Assembly: GCA_004519485.1 (NCBI GenBank)
Contig: CP038115.1
Location: forward strand, 744,001-808,000
Source of the DNA: Nannochloropsis oceanica
Taxonomy: Eukaryota; Sar; Eustigmatophyceae; Eustigmatales; Monodopsidaceae
Direction of reading: 5' to 3'
Length of the DNA stretch: 64,000 nucleotides
How positions within the stretch are numbered: position 1 is the first letter of the stretch; every line of letters starts with the position of its first letter. Below, piece after piece: positions 10,976 through 23,600 of this stretch. Both the position numbers and the translations under genes were made by a program. Below the pieces are notes generated by a model. It was not told the origin of the DNA. It did not search any database and saw only the letters and a program-made list of their open reading frames with translations.

Positions 10976-13900
10976 ATGGCGGCCAGAATAGAAGCTATGG
11001 CCACTGTCGCAGCAGCATGCTTCGTCCTCCTGTTCTTTCCTTTATTGGCCTCCGCCTTTTATCATCACCCTCCTCTCCCCCTCCTCTGCCGGCAACCTCC
11101 TCATACCCGCCTCTCCACGGCCATGGATGGCGCCATGTCTCCCTCCACCACTTCGTCGTCCTCCTCTTCTCAATCCCAGGCCCCTCTCCTTCGCTTTGCC
11201 GCAGATGCACCCGGCGTCTTGCAGCACATACAGCCGGCTATTGCCGCGTTGCTGGCGGGGTACGTCAAGGGAGCGAGGGAGGGAAAGGATGACAGAGAGA
11301 GAGGACAACGCGACGGTAAAAGTGAGGCAACGACTCCATGGAAGAAGCGTCACATTTGTATAAAACATTCTCTCTCTAACAGGCGAGGGATCAAGAGGAA
11401 AAAGGGCAAGAAGAACCTGGGCGACTATATCAGGGAAACAGAGCTGACAGCTCTTTTGGTGCGTTAAGAGTAGTGGAGGGAGAATATGAGGCAAACAGGC
11501 AGGGAGGAGAGGCGGAAGGAAATAAGCGCGAGAGAAAGGGGATTGGGAGAGAGGGAGGGTGGACGGAAGGAGAGGGACATGATAGAGGGTAGACTCACTT
11601 CTTTCACTCATCTTTTGAAACAAACAGGAGGAGATGGTGCTGGACGAGCACCCATTTCTGGACGATCAAGAAGAGGAGGAGAAAGAGGAAGAAGGGCCGC
11701 GAGACTTCGGGGAGAAGACAGGTGGAGGCAGCATCAGCAGTAGTAGCAACAGCAGCAGCAACAAGGAAAAGCAGTCTCGGCAACGGCCCCGGCGTCCTCT
11801 TCACATTTCACTGGTGGAAGACGAGGAGGAAGGCTACCGGATAGCGGTCAGTGCTGAGGGAGGAAGGGAGGGAGGGAGGGAGGCAGAAGAAGGACGAACG
11901 AGAGGAGTGGGGAGGGACGGGTGAGGGAAGAGACAGAGGGAGAGGCAAGACAGATGGAGATGGAGGGAGCGGGGGAAAGTGGCTGTAGAGTCTCTTTCAC
12001 TAGATAATCCTCGCTCCATTGCCTTATCCCTCCCTCCTTCTCTCCCTTCCTCCCACTCTCCCTCCTGTCTATCTAGATGCATCTTCTTCCCTTCGCCGGC
12101 GACATCCTCCCTCCCTCCCTCCCTCCCTCACTCCCTCTCGGTCTGCACCAGCCGCAACAGTCGCCTCAGCAGCGCGGACAGCGTACCTTCACCCTTACGA
12201 AAATTTTGCACGGCTCGCTGCTGGGGAAAAGCACCCGTCCATCCCCCTCTTCCTCCTTCGCTCCCTCTTATTCCTGGTGTGCTTGTTTTGGGAGCAAGGT
12301 CTGTCCGCGGGCCCAATGCGACTGGAGGGAAGAGCGGGCTCGGCCTTTCTCCGTCCCGTCCTCGTTCTCCCCCTCCTCCTCCTTGAGAGAGATCAAGCTG
12401 TCGGCGTCGTCCCCTCTCCTGGTGATGGACAGCGAGGAGGGGAGGTACGAGGGAGGGAGGGAGGGTGGGGGGGGCAGTCTCTCCCTCCATGCCTTGGAGC
12501 CGTCTGTGCTTCTGGAGGTTTCGTTTCTGGTGAGGGAGGAGGAGGAGGAGGAGGAGGAGGAGGGAGGGAGGGAAGGAGAGAGAGGCATGGGCGAAGAGTG
12601 GGAGGCGGAGGAGGAGGGTATGTTCTCCCCGGCATTTGTGGCGTCATTGCCATTTCCGTTAGGAGGAGGAGACAAAGAAGGGCCGGAGAGAGGGAAGGAG
12701 GGCGGAAGTGAGGGCGGAAGGGAGGGCGGGAGGGAAGGCGGGAGGGAAGGCGGGAGGGAAGGCGGGAGGGAGGGCGGGCTTGAACGACGGATGGCAGAGG
12801 GAGCCATAGCTCTAGAGCGGTGGGCGGAAGGGAGGGAGGGAGGGTGGGAGGGAGGAGGGGCGTACATCCGCAGGTGGAGGGACAAGGAAGGAGAGGCAGA
12901 GGCAGCTGATGCGGGGGTGGGAATGAGGATAAAGGGGGAGGAAGAGGAGGAGGAGGAGGAGGAGGAGGAGGGGGAGGACGCCGCTATGCGGCTGCTGTCC
13001 TCGAACCCGTCGAGGCGGTTGAGGGAATTGGGAGTGGGAGGACTGGATGGGGCGTTCCAGGAAATTTTCCGTCGGTAGGTAGGTTGGTATGGAGGGAGGG
13101 AGGGAGGGAGGGCGACCCCTCGCCGCCCCCGCACAATCGAGGTGGCGATCCATCTGACCTCCCTGCCTCCCTTTAACCCTTCCTGCCGCATTCCCTCCTT
13201 GAATCCCTCCTCCATTTCCCTGTCCCAGGGTTTTTGCCTCGCGCCTTGCCCCCATTAAGATGGTTCGAGAGATGGGATTGAAGCACGTCAAGGGCATGCT
13301 GCTCTATGGTAGGCAGAGAGGGAGGGAGGGAGAGAAGGAAGGCGGGAAGAAAGGAGGGAAGGGGGGAAAAGAAAGGAGGAAGGGAAATCGGGCGTGGCGG
13401 ATGCCTTCTCCATCCTCCTCTGCGTCTTTGTCCTTGCCATGCCTTCTACATCTCTCTCCCTCTCCCTCTCTCTCACCCTCCCTCCCTCCCTCCCTCTCTC
13501 CTTCCCTCCCTTCCTCCTCCCTTCCTCCTCCCTTCTAACTCCCTTCCTCCTCCCTTCCTCCTTCCCTCCCTTCCTCTTTCTCTTCCTCCCTCCCTCCTTT
13601 CCTCCCGCCTTCCCTCTCTCCCTCCCTCCCTCTCTCCCTCCCTCCCTCGCTAGGCCCCCCGGGCTGCGGCAAGACCCTCCTGGCCCGGCAGCTGGGCGTC
13701 TTACTCGACACTCGAGAGCCCAAAATTGTTAACGGACCGGAGGTGCTCGGACAGCTGGTGGGGGAGAGTGAGGCGAACATACGTAAGAAGGGAGGGAGGG
13801 AGGGAGGGAGGGAGGGCTTCGAGGACTGACGGTCTGACAAGAGGGTGATCTCTTTCTCTCTTCCGCTTTTACAGGTGCCTTGTTCGAGGATGCGGCGAGG

Positions 13901-16177
13901 GAGCAGGCGGAGAGAGGGGATGAGAGTAAGCTTCACTTGATCATCCTGGACGAGGTACGCCCCCCCCCTCCCTCCCTCCCGCCCTCCCCTCTCTCCTTCC
14001 TTCTTCTCTCAATCCCTCATCCCCCCCCCACCTGCAGGTCGATTCGATCCTCTCCAAACGCAGCGGCTCCCCCTCCCAAGGCTACCGAGATACGGTGGTG
14101 AATCAGCTTCTGAGCACCATGGACGGGGTCAACGCCCTCCACAATGTCCTCGTCGTCGGTGCGTGCCCCTCCCTCCCTCCCTCCTTTGCCTCGACGCGAG
14201 TCCTAGGCCTGCTGCAGTTGCGCTCTTTCTGACCTTCTCGCACCATCTCCCTCCCCTCCCTCCCTCCTTCTCTCCGCCCCTCCCTCCAGGCATGACCAAT
14301 CGTAAGGACCTCTTGGATGAGGCTGTTCTCCGCCCAGGTCGTCTCGAGGTCCATGTCGAGGTAGGGCCCGCAGCCCTCCCTCCCTCCTTCCCTCCCTCCC
14401 TCCCTTCCTCTTGTAACTATTTTTTGATAATGTTTCTGTCGCTTTCCACGTTGCCTTTCTCCGTAGGCAAGAGCAGCGACGAAATCTCGAAGGAGCGACC
14501 GCACACACCTATCTTTGCTCACATTTCTCCCTCCCTCCGTCCGTCCTTTCTCCCCCCCTTCGTGCAGGTGAGCATGCCCAGCCCTGATGGTCGGCTGCAG
14601 ATCCTGAACATCCACACGGCCTCCATGCGCGCCAGTCGCCGCCTCGCCCCCGGCCTCCAAGATCGCTTTCCGGAGATTGTCGAGTACGCCCTCCCTCCTT
14701 CCCTTCCTCCCTCCCTCTCTCCCTCCCTCCCTCCCTTTCGCCTCTCCACTCGTTATTTGTATCTTGCATCACGCACTGAACTCATCTTTGCCCTCCCCCT
14801 CTCCTGCCCTTCCTTCCTCCCTCCCTCCCTCCCTTGCATAGGCGCATGGAGGGCTACTCAGGCGCTGACGTGGAGGGTGTCGTCAAGAGCGCCGCCTCGC
14901 ATGCCCTCGAACGGGCCCTCCTTCGGTACGTCCTTCCCTCCTCCTTACCCCCCTCCTCTCTCCCCCTTCGCCCGCTCAGTAGGCTAATCGTCCTGTCCGC
15001 ACTTCCATCCCTCACTTCTTCCTTTCCTTTTCTCCCTTCCCCCTCCAGCACGGGCCCCTCGGTCGTCTCTTGGGACGACTTCGAGACTGCACTCGAGGAG
15101 GGTAAGGACATGACTACCCTCCCTCCCTCCCTCCCTCCCTTCCCTCTCTTCCTTCCTCTCATCTTCCCTCCCTTCCCACTTTCACTTCCCACAGTCACAC
15201 CCACGAGCACTCCCTCCTCCTCCTCCTCCTCCTCCTCCTCCTCCTCCTCCTCCTATCCCCCCCCTCCTCCATGGGGCGTCCTCGACCCCACACTCACCCA
15301 CGCCTCCGTCCGCCGCCGCCTCCGTTCCCTCCTGCCTTCCCTCTCTTCCACCCTTCCTCTCTCCTCCTCTTCTCCTTCCCTCCCTTTCCTCCTTCTCCTC
15401 CACGGACCCCGCGGATGTGGCAAGACGACATTGCTTGCCTGGCTCGCCCACGAGATGGCGACCCTCCCTCCCTCCCTCCCTTCCTCTCGTTCTGCCTCGG
15501 CAGCCTCCCGCCTTCCCCTTTTCCTTTCCATCCCTCCCGGCACGGCCGACCCCGCACAACGTGTGAGGGAAGCGCTCGATCAAATAGAGAAGGAGGAGGA
15601 GGAGGGAGGGGGAGGCAGAGAAGGAGGGAAGGAGGGAGGGATGAATACGCCTGGGCCCCGCTTGCTTTTTCTGGACGGCCTCGAGAGTGAGGAGGGCTGC
15701 CTGGAGGTTTTGACTTCCCTTGCTTCTTTCTCTCACTCTTCTTCCTCCTCCTCCTCCTCCTCCTCCTCCTCCTCCTCCTCCTCCTTTTCCCCCTCCTCCA
15801 CCTCGTCGTCCAGCTTGTCCGTTCCTTCCACCCGAAGCCAGTTCGTGGCAATCGCCGCTCTCTGTACCACCGACACCGCCTTCTCCTCCTCTTCCTTCTC
15901 CCCTCCCTCCTCTGTGCCCTCCTCCTCCCTTTTGGGGTGTGCACACGCTCACTTCGGCTTGCCCTGGCTGACCGACCTGGAAACGGAGATTCTGCCCACA
16001 CTGCGAGAAATGGTAGGAGGGCGAGGGGAAGGGAGGGCGGGCGGGAGGAAGGGAGGGAGAGTGACAATGAGGGGATTGGAAGGGGTGGCAGTGATGGCAA
16101 AAGCGCTGAAGGGGGGAGGGATGGAAGGAGCGGAGGAGTGGACGATGGAAGAGTTGTTGGAGAATGTGTGGGTCTGA
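10976..16177 (+). CDS. NSF-type AAA+ ATPase with ASAF plastid-type leader, 13 exons
   Basis: NSF-family ATPases disassemble SNARE complexes. Exons: 10976-11259, 11383-11458, 11628-11846, 12077-13074, 13229-13308, 13654-13782, 13875-13954, 14038-14158, 14290-14360, 14568-14683, 14842-14925, 15049-15101, 15195-16177; sum 3294 nt (1097 aa), all phases consistent. D1 is plainly [23 protein letters not shown], Walker A GPPGCGKT (553-560), [20 protein letters not shown], Walker B LIILDEVD (Asp621, Glu622), [33 protein letters not shown]2 is very divergent but keeps Walker A GPRGCGKT (near 841) and a Walker-B-like LLFLDGLE. The leader [21 protein letters not shown] fits a heterokont signal peptide with ASA|F cleavage. 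The middle (about 200-520) is acidic low complexity, and the usual NSF N-domain is not clear. D1 is certain; joining exons 1-3 to it rests on phase and proximity. Confidence 0.75.
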
Positions 16178-16752
16178 AAGAAGACAAGGGAGGAGGGGGG
16201 GAGGGAGGGAGGGAAGGAGGGAGAGAATGACAAAGGGGATTGCTGGTGAGTGGAGAACGTCGTGGCCCCAAGGGCAAAGGGTAGGAGGGAGGGATGGACA
16301 GATGTACTGTTGGTGTAAAAGTACAGTTCACCCAGCGGGTCAAATACAGCCACAGCCCCTCGAAGCAGAGCCGCCACAAGAGGAACCCAGAAATTCAATT
16401 TAAAGCAATATAATGTATGGAATCAAGTGAAACGTTGAATCAACGAGATAGTTTGACAGTCAAACAAGCCTGGACGTGTCTCGTGATTTTTCGCGCGCAA
16501 AACGTATGTAATGAAGCTTGTTTCCTTCTTCCTTTTTTCCATATTTCTTTCTCGTTCAAGGATGGAGACGCCGTATTTCCGGCCAACCATTTTGCGCGCT
16601 TGTTTTCGCTGCGTCTGCTTGCTTTTATTTCTTCGCTCTTTCTTATTTTGTCGTTTCTTGTTGCCTTCTACTCCTTAATCATTGCATTTACTCTAATCAT
16701 TGTTATTCGTGCTGTTGCTGCTCTTTCTGCTCTTTTAGGGTTGTTTCTCACC

Positions 16753-16804
<52 letters not shown>

Positions 16805-17694
16805 CCTCTGTCGATTGACTTCTTTCTCTTTCGGTCCATTGACCTCTTTCTCTATTCCTTCTCTCGCTTCTTTCCCTCCCTTTGTCCTTCCCATGCCGCC
16901 GTGTGCTCCTGCTGCTGCGGCCTCAATTTGTTCCATCCCATTTTCATTCGTCCCATGCACTATTCCTGCGGCTGATGGCCGACTCCCTTCAACTCCTTCT
17001 CACTCTCCTCCCCCCTTCTTCCCCAATAGAGAGCCCTCCAGGTCTAATTATGCGTGTGTGTATATGTGTGTGCACCCAGCGAGAGACGCACACCCCCTTT
17101 GCCCATCCCTTCCTCCCTCCCCCGCCAGTCCCTACTCTCTTCCCTCCATACAGCAGCATTCTACTCTACCAGTGCCTCCATGCCCTATGCACACATCTCT
17201 TTCAGTGCCTTCTATCTCAGGTCTTGACGTGTACCCTACAACACTATGAAAACAGATAAAGCGGCTTATCTACACCCCCACACCGATATCTTTCTCAGGC
17301 GAAAATGCATCAAATTAATCCACAAGCTACAGCAGCTATTTCGACGACAAACGATCAAAAAAGTCCAACGACGAATAGAAAGGACAACCCCTTGCTCCTC
17401 TCTCTCTCCTCTCCTCTCCTTCCTATACACAAGCTCGAAACCAAAAGAATACATGCGCCTCCTTTTCTTCTCCGCCCGCTTTTCTCTCACTTCCTCCCAC
17501 TCTCCCCTCCTTCCCTCCCTCTTCCTCTTCCTTCTTCTCTCGGATGTTGTTTTCGTGCCGCTGCCGGCGCCACCGCCGCCATCGCCGCCGCCGCTGCTGT
17601 TGCTTCTACTACTGTTCTTGCTGCTATGTACTAAACAACTCCAAATTTCCGACCGCCCTCCTCTCCTCCCTCCGATCGCTCGTTTTCTCTCTCT
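16178..17694. other. Convergent intergenic region with a CT microsatellite
   Basis: This lies between the 3' ends of the NSF-like gene (plus) and the Ank-Fic gene (minus). It is pyrimidine-rich on the plus strand, with a pure (CT)n run near 16757-16798. Short open frames here are low complexity and show no domain. Confidence 0.6.
16757..16798. repeat. (CT)n dinucleotide microsatellite
   Basis: About 20 uninterrupted CT units, read directly from the sequence. Confidence 0.9.
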
Positions 17695-20600
17695 TCACAC
17701 GCTCCCACTACGCTCCTCCTTTACACCTATGTTTCCCCCCGCTCCGGCTCCCTCCATCGCTTCCTCTATCCCTCCTTCATCCAGCTGCTGAAGCCGCTGG
17801 TGGGCCTTGGCTGCCCGGGCGCTGACTTCCTTCGTCACAATTTCGAAAAACTGCAGGTTGGGGGTAGGGTGGGAGGAAGGGAAGCAGGGAAGGAGGAGAG
17901 TGAGAAGAGACAATGAAGCGACAAAGGGAAGGGGGGAGGAAGACAATAAGGGCACATGAGGTGATAGAAGAGGGAAAGGTTGGGATGCTCGACTGCAAGT
18001 GAGGGAGAGAGGGTGTTACGAGGGGAAGGAAATAGGGAGGGAGGGAGGCAAGACGACGTACCTCCTTGAGAGACAGGATCTTGTTCTCGGAGTGGATGAG
18101 AGCCCGGGGGAAGCCGGCGCGACGCAACAAGACCGAGGCCACCACACGAGAGAACCGGCCGTTACCTGGAGGAGGAAAAGAGGAGGAGGGAAGGGCAGAC
18201 AGAGAAAAAGTGAGTGTGCACTGGGGAGGAAAGTTGAAGCCTTCCTCTCAAGAGCCAGAGCACTCCAAAACAAAGATTAAGGGAGGAAAGGGAGGGGCGA
18301 AAAGGACCAAGAGACAGAGCTGGCGCAGAGCCAACCAGCTCCCCTGACAGCCCCTCTGCTACCGTAAAGCCCAGCCTCCACCCCCCCCACCCCCCATCCC
18401 CCAGCTTAACCCTAATCCCCCTACTCAACCCTACGCCTCAGCCTGCCTGACGAAGGGGGGGCGGGCTACAGAGAGGCGACAATAATTCCAATTCTCTGTT
18501 AAACCAAACAAGGCCAGCACCACCACAGGAACCCCCCTCCCCCCGCCCCCCTCCTCCACCACCTTCCACACGCACCGTCGTGGAAAGGATGCAAGAATTC
18601 CAGTACGGACTTGTAGAGGACGAATATGGCCGTGGCCGGCCGCCCTTCTGCCCACAAATGGTCCACGGATCGGTGCAGCTGAGCCCAGGCCTTGGGGAGC
18701 TCGTGTGGGTGCAAAAAAGTGCGGTACAGGTAGTGCGTCACCACGCCCTGAGGAGGAGGAGGAGGCGAAGGAGAAGGAGAGATAAAGGGAGGGAGGGAGG
18801 GTTGGTGAGTGCGGGTGTGGAAAAATGCGGCACGGTAGTGCGCCTACACACCCGGAGGAGGAAGAGGAGGAGGGAGGGCAAGAGGGGTGAATGTAAGAGC
18901 ATCGAACCTGGCTTGCACCTGAAAACAACCCTACAGCCTCCCTCCCTCTCTCGCTCCCTCTTGCTCATGTGCTTACCAGTGCAGCCCCTTGCCGCATGGC
19001 TCCCGATCCGGCCAGCTTAGTGGCCAAGCACTCGGCGTAGGCTCGGTCGTACCAGGGGAAGGCCCCGCCTAAAGGAGGGAGAGGGGAGGGGGAGAGAGGG
19101 AGGAAGATCAGTAGGTGGAGGAATGACAGAGGAGAGACAAGTGAAGGGCACGCTACAAGACATGTGAGGGAGGGAGGGAGGGAGGGAGGGAGGGAGGGGA
19201 GGAGCACAAGGGGGGAGCGCAGGAGAGTGGGAGGGCGACCGAGGCAGAGCCTACCTTGAGGCGCCGCCAGAGAGGAGAGGAGGTCGGGCAGGGTGTGGTC
19301 ATACTTGTGCTTCCCGATCAAGTCGAACACGTCCCGGTGGGAGAAGGACCAGGGCTGGAGCGAGGACGCGAGGGAGGACGAGGGGGAGGACGGGGAGGTG
19401 CCGGAGGAGGGGGTGGCGCCCACCTCCTTGCTCCCGTGGACGCGGGTGCTGATGGAAGATGGTTGGCTGCTGGTGCTGCTGCTGCCCTTCATCTTCTTCT
19501 CCACGTCCTCCGACCGGGCTTCCAGCAGCTGGGGGATAAGTGGGGGAGGGAGGGGAAGAGGGAGGATGATGGGGAAGGGAAGGGGAGGATGAAAGGCGAC
19601 GGAGGGGGCGCACCGAAAGGGAGCAAGCAGGGGAGGAAGGGAGGGGAGGAGGAAGGAAGGGACGGGGACAACGTACCTGCACGGCTCCCTGGGCGTGCTT
19701 GAGCTCCAGCTCGAGGGCCTGCCCCTGGTCCGTCCATGCCCGCAGGAGGGACAACCACTGCGTATACACGGGCGAGTCCACCTGCGGCAAGGTGAAGGGA
19801 GGAAGGGAGGGAGGGCATGGTGGTGAGTTATTCCAAAGGGGCAAGTGCCAGAGGAAAAAGGAGGAAGGGAAAGGGGAAGGGAAGGAGGAAGAGAAGGAGG
19901 AAGGGCAGGGACAAAAACGAAGGGACCCCCATCCCCGTAAAGCATCGCCTGATGTCCCCTCCACCTCTCTCGCTCTCCCCTCTCCCTTCTGCCCTCTGCC
20001 CTCCTCCTCCATTCCACCTGCCACCACGTCCTACCTGAGCTCGCAGGTCCGGCGGCCGGAAGCCCAGTCGCCGGAGGTCGCTCGCGCACTCGGCATTGAG
20101 GGCGAAGAGCGGCTTGGAGGGCGGCATGGGCAGCAGCACGTCCACCATGTAGAAGACCGCATCTACCAGCTGTTGCACCCACGGGCAGCGCTGGGGGAGG
20201 CAGGGTAGGTGGGAGGAATGAGGGGGGAAAGGCCGAGAGGGGGCATGAGAGCAGTGGAGGGGAGGAAGGGGGGAGGAGGGGCAAGAGGGAGGGAGGGGGG
20301 GAGAGAGGGAGGGAGGGGAGGCACGTACTTGGCAGACGTCGGCGAGAACGATGAAACGGCGCTGGGCAAGAACTGCCTGAAGGGGGCATCGAGAGAGGGA
20401 GAGGTAGGGAGAGGAAACATGTTCAGTGGATACAGGAGCACCGCCAGGAGGTGGAGAAATCATTGAATCTTGTCGGTGGTCTGGCCTCTCATTACTCCCT
20501 GCCCTTCCTCCCTCCCTCCCTTCCTCCTCCCGTCCCTCCCTCCCTTCCTCCTCCGTACCTGCAGCACGGCGCACATGGACCGGTTGGGGTTGTAGAAATT

Positions 20601-23600
20601 GTACGATTCTTGCGAATACTAGGCCCAGGGAGGGAGGGAGGGAGGGAGGGAGGGAGGGGGGAGTGGGTGAGATGGTGTGGTATCAGATGAAAGTGATGGA
20701 ATGCGACTCAAGAGGAAGAGAGGGAGGGAGGGAGGGAGGGAAGCTTACCACTGCAGCAATCCACTCCTTGATGCGTTGCTTGAGCCAGCGGGACTGGAGG
20801 AGGAGCTGGATGCGGGCCGCGTCTGTGGAGGGAGACGATAACCAGGCGTTGAGGTCCTGGGGAGGGAGGGAGGGAGGGAGGGAGGGAGGGAGGGAGGATG
20901 AGTACTGGATAAAAAAGGCCCACAAGAAGTTGCTTGCTGAGTAGAAGATCAAGGAGGATGGAAGAAATGGAGGGAGGGAGGGAGGGAGGGAGGGAGGGAG
21001 GGAGGGAGGGAGGGAGGGAGGACGTACCTTTTCTGTGCCGGAGACGATCTGATGCACTTCCTCCCCCAGACGGGTCGAGAGCTTGGGAGGCTCGGGGCTC
21101 TTGAAGAGGAGAAGAAAGGCGCCAAGGCGACGCCCATTCAGGAGAACGGGGAGCACGGCCAGGTGCTGAGGGAGGGAGGGAGGGAAGGTGAGTTTTCGAT
21201 GGCAGGTTGATAGAGAGAGAGAGACACGGGAATCGGCAGGCAGGGAGGGAGGGGGGGAGGGCGCACCTTGTTTTGGGTGTAGGCCATGAGGGGGGAGAGA
21301 AAGAGGTCGTTGGGATCCCGGCCTGCCGCCTCGGCCACCACCAGGGGCTTGTTGTCCTACATGGAGGGAGGGAGGGGGGGATGGGGGGGGAGGAGGAAGG
21401 TTACCGTGAGTGGGGAAGAGGGAGGGGAAGAAGGAGGGAGGAAAGGCAGGAGGGAGGGGCATACCTTGAAGCTTTCGTCCAGGAACCAGGTGCGGTCGTC
21501 GAGGACGAGGTGGGACATGACGGCGTCTGCCTCTTCCTCGTCCTTAGTGGAGGGGGAGCCGCCCGCCCCACCCTCCTCCTCTTCCTCCGACGCGCTGGCC
21601 CAAGAACGGATGGAGGAGGAAGAGGACCTGAACGACAGGGAATAAGGGAGGGAGGGAGGAAAGGAGGGAGGAAGGGAGAAAATTTTGGTGAGTGAGGAGC
21701 CTGTTTCCAGGCAGCGAGGAACAAGGAGGAACCGAGGGGGCACGACAAACACCGAGGCCTGAGGATGTGGGTGATGAGGAGGGGGTATACGAGGGCACGA
21801 CAAACACTGAGGCCTGAAGAGGTGGGTGATAAAGAGGGGGGGGATATGGGGAAAAAGGACGCACCGGTTGTCGGTAACGAGGCGAGGCCGGACGGAGCAG
21901 CAGAGGAGGAGGGAGTTGTGGTGGGTGGAGTGGAAGAAGCGGACGAAGGAGGGCCGGGGGGAGACGGCGGCCCAAAAGAGGAGGGAGGTGGCCAGCTCGA
22001 GGCGGAGGAAATACTGGTCGCGGGGCTCAATCACCACCTGGGGAAGAAGGGAGGGAGGGAGGGAGGGAGGGAGGGAGGGAGGGCGTCACGACTGATGCGA
22101 GGGACGGATGGACACGTCGAAACCAGCCGCCAAGGACGGGAGGCGGTGCGCCATAACATCTCTCCCTCCCTCCCTCCCTCCCTCCCTCCCTCCCTCCCTC
22201 TTTCCCGACGTGCACCGCACCTGCTGGGAGTCGATCTCGAGGAAGAGGCAGGCGCCGTGGTCCCGCAGCATGTCCGCGATCTCGTCGTTGCCTAGACGCA
22301 CGGCCTCGGCCAGGGGCGTGGTGCCCCACCGGTTCCTCTTGTTCACGTCCGCCTTAAGGTCGTGGACGAGGGCTGGAGGGAGGGGCCGAGGGAGGGAGGG
22401 ACCGAGAGGAAGGGAGGGAGGGAGGGAGGGAGGGTGAGCTATGGCGGAGGCTTGGGTCTAGGTATACACTCTAGTTGGAGGGGGCCACCATGAGGGAGGG
22501 TGAAGGAGAGAAAGGGGAGGAGAAAGGGAAGGGAATGGAGGGGAGGGAAAAGAGGACGAGGCCCACCTCGTGCGGCGGCAGCGTGGCTGTAGCGGATGGC
22601 GCAGTGCAGAGGGGTGTTGAGCTCTGCATCCAGGCTGTCCACCGGCCACTCCCTGCCGTACCTGCCGGGGGGGGGGGCGGAGGAGGAGGAAGGGAGGGCG
22701 GAGGGAGAGGGGAAGGGAGGGAGGGGGGGGAGACGGAGGGAAGAAGCGAGGGGCGGGTGAGAAAAAAAAGGCGAGGATGAGAAGTAGGAAGGGAGACAGG
22801 AGAGAAGGGAGGGAGGGAGGATTGTCGTTGAAAATGCTGCAGCTGGATGCAGCTCGTCCTCGTCCCTCTTACCTGAGGACGGCCTCGAGGGAGCCGCACT
22901 CGGCGGCGGCGTGCAGGGGGGTCTTGGGCGGGGGCATTCCCTCCTCGTCCATGCCCGTGTCTGACGAGGGCGAGGAAGGGAGGGAGGGAGGGACCGAAGG
23001 AAGGAGGGAGGGTGGGAGGGAACGTAAGTGGTGACCTCCACCTCGATCGAGACGAGTGTGCCATGCCGGCCGCTTCCTCCTCTCCCGCCCTCCCTCCCTC
23101 CCTCCCTCCCTCCCATCGCCCCCGTACCTCCGTCCTCGACCTCCTCCTCCTTCCCCGTCTGCATCTTGCTCCTGCTCCGGGCCACAAGCATCTCGAAGGC
23201 CTTCAGGTGTCCGCTCATGAGGGCCACCTCCGCCGCCGTGTGCCCCTCTTCGTCCCGGACGGGGAGCTCGCCTGGGGAGGGAGGGAGGGAGGGAGGGGAG
23301 AGAGGGAGGGAGGGCGGGAAGGAAGGTCAGTCGGTGCCAGAGAGACGAGGCGGTCGACTATCTGGAGGGGGAAAGAAAGGAGACAAGACAGACAGGGGGA
23401 ACCAGAAAGAAGCAAAAAGAGGGAGGGGGGGAGAGAGGGCGGGAAGGAGGGAGGGGCAGGGCGTACCTCCTAGACCGGCGGCGAGCAGCATCCGGAGCAT
23501 GGCCATGTCCCCCTTCTTGGCCGCCTTGTGTAGCAAGCAGTAGCCCTAGAGGGAGGGAGAGAGGGCGGGGGGGAGGGAGGGGGGGAGGGAAAGAGGGGCG

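Noticed and set aside
12268-13215. Long minus-strand ORF antisense to the NSF-like N-terminal exon
   Set aside because: Pure Pro/Ser/Leu low complexity mirroring the GGGA runs; the plus-strand exon chain has exact phase closure.
18400-18440. Degenerate telomere-like words (ttaaccctaatcccc) near the Ank-Fic 3' half
   Set aside because: Fewer than two units and inside an intron of simple sequence; likely chance.
20640-21020. Regular GGGAGGGAGGGA arrays as a CRISPR-like or satellite array
   Set aside because: Simple 4-bp microsatellite inside introns with no spacers; eukaryotic context.
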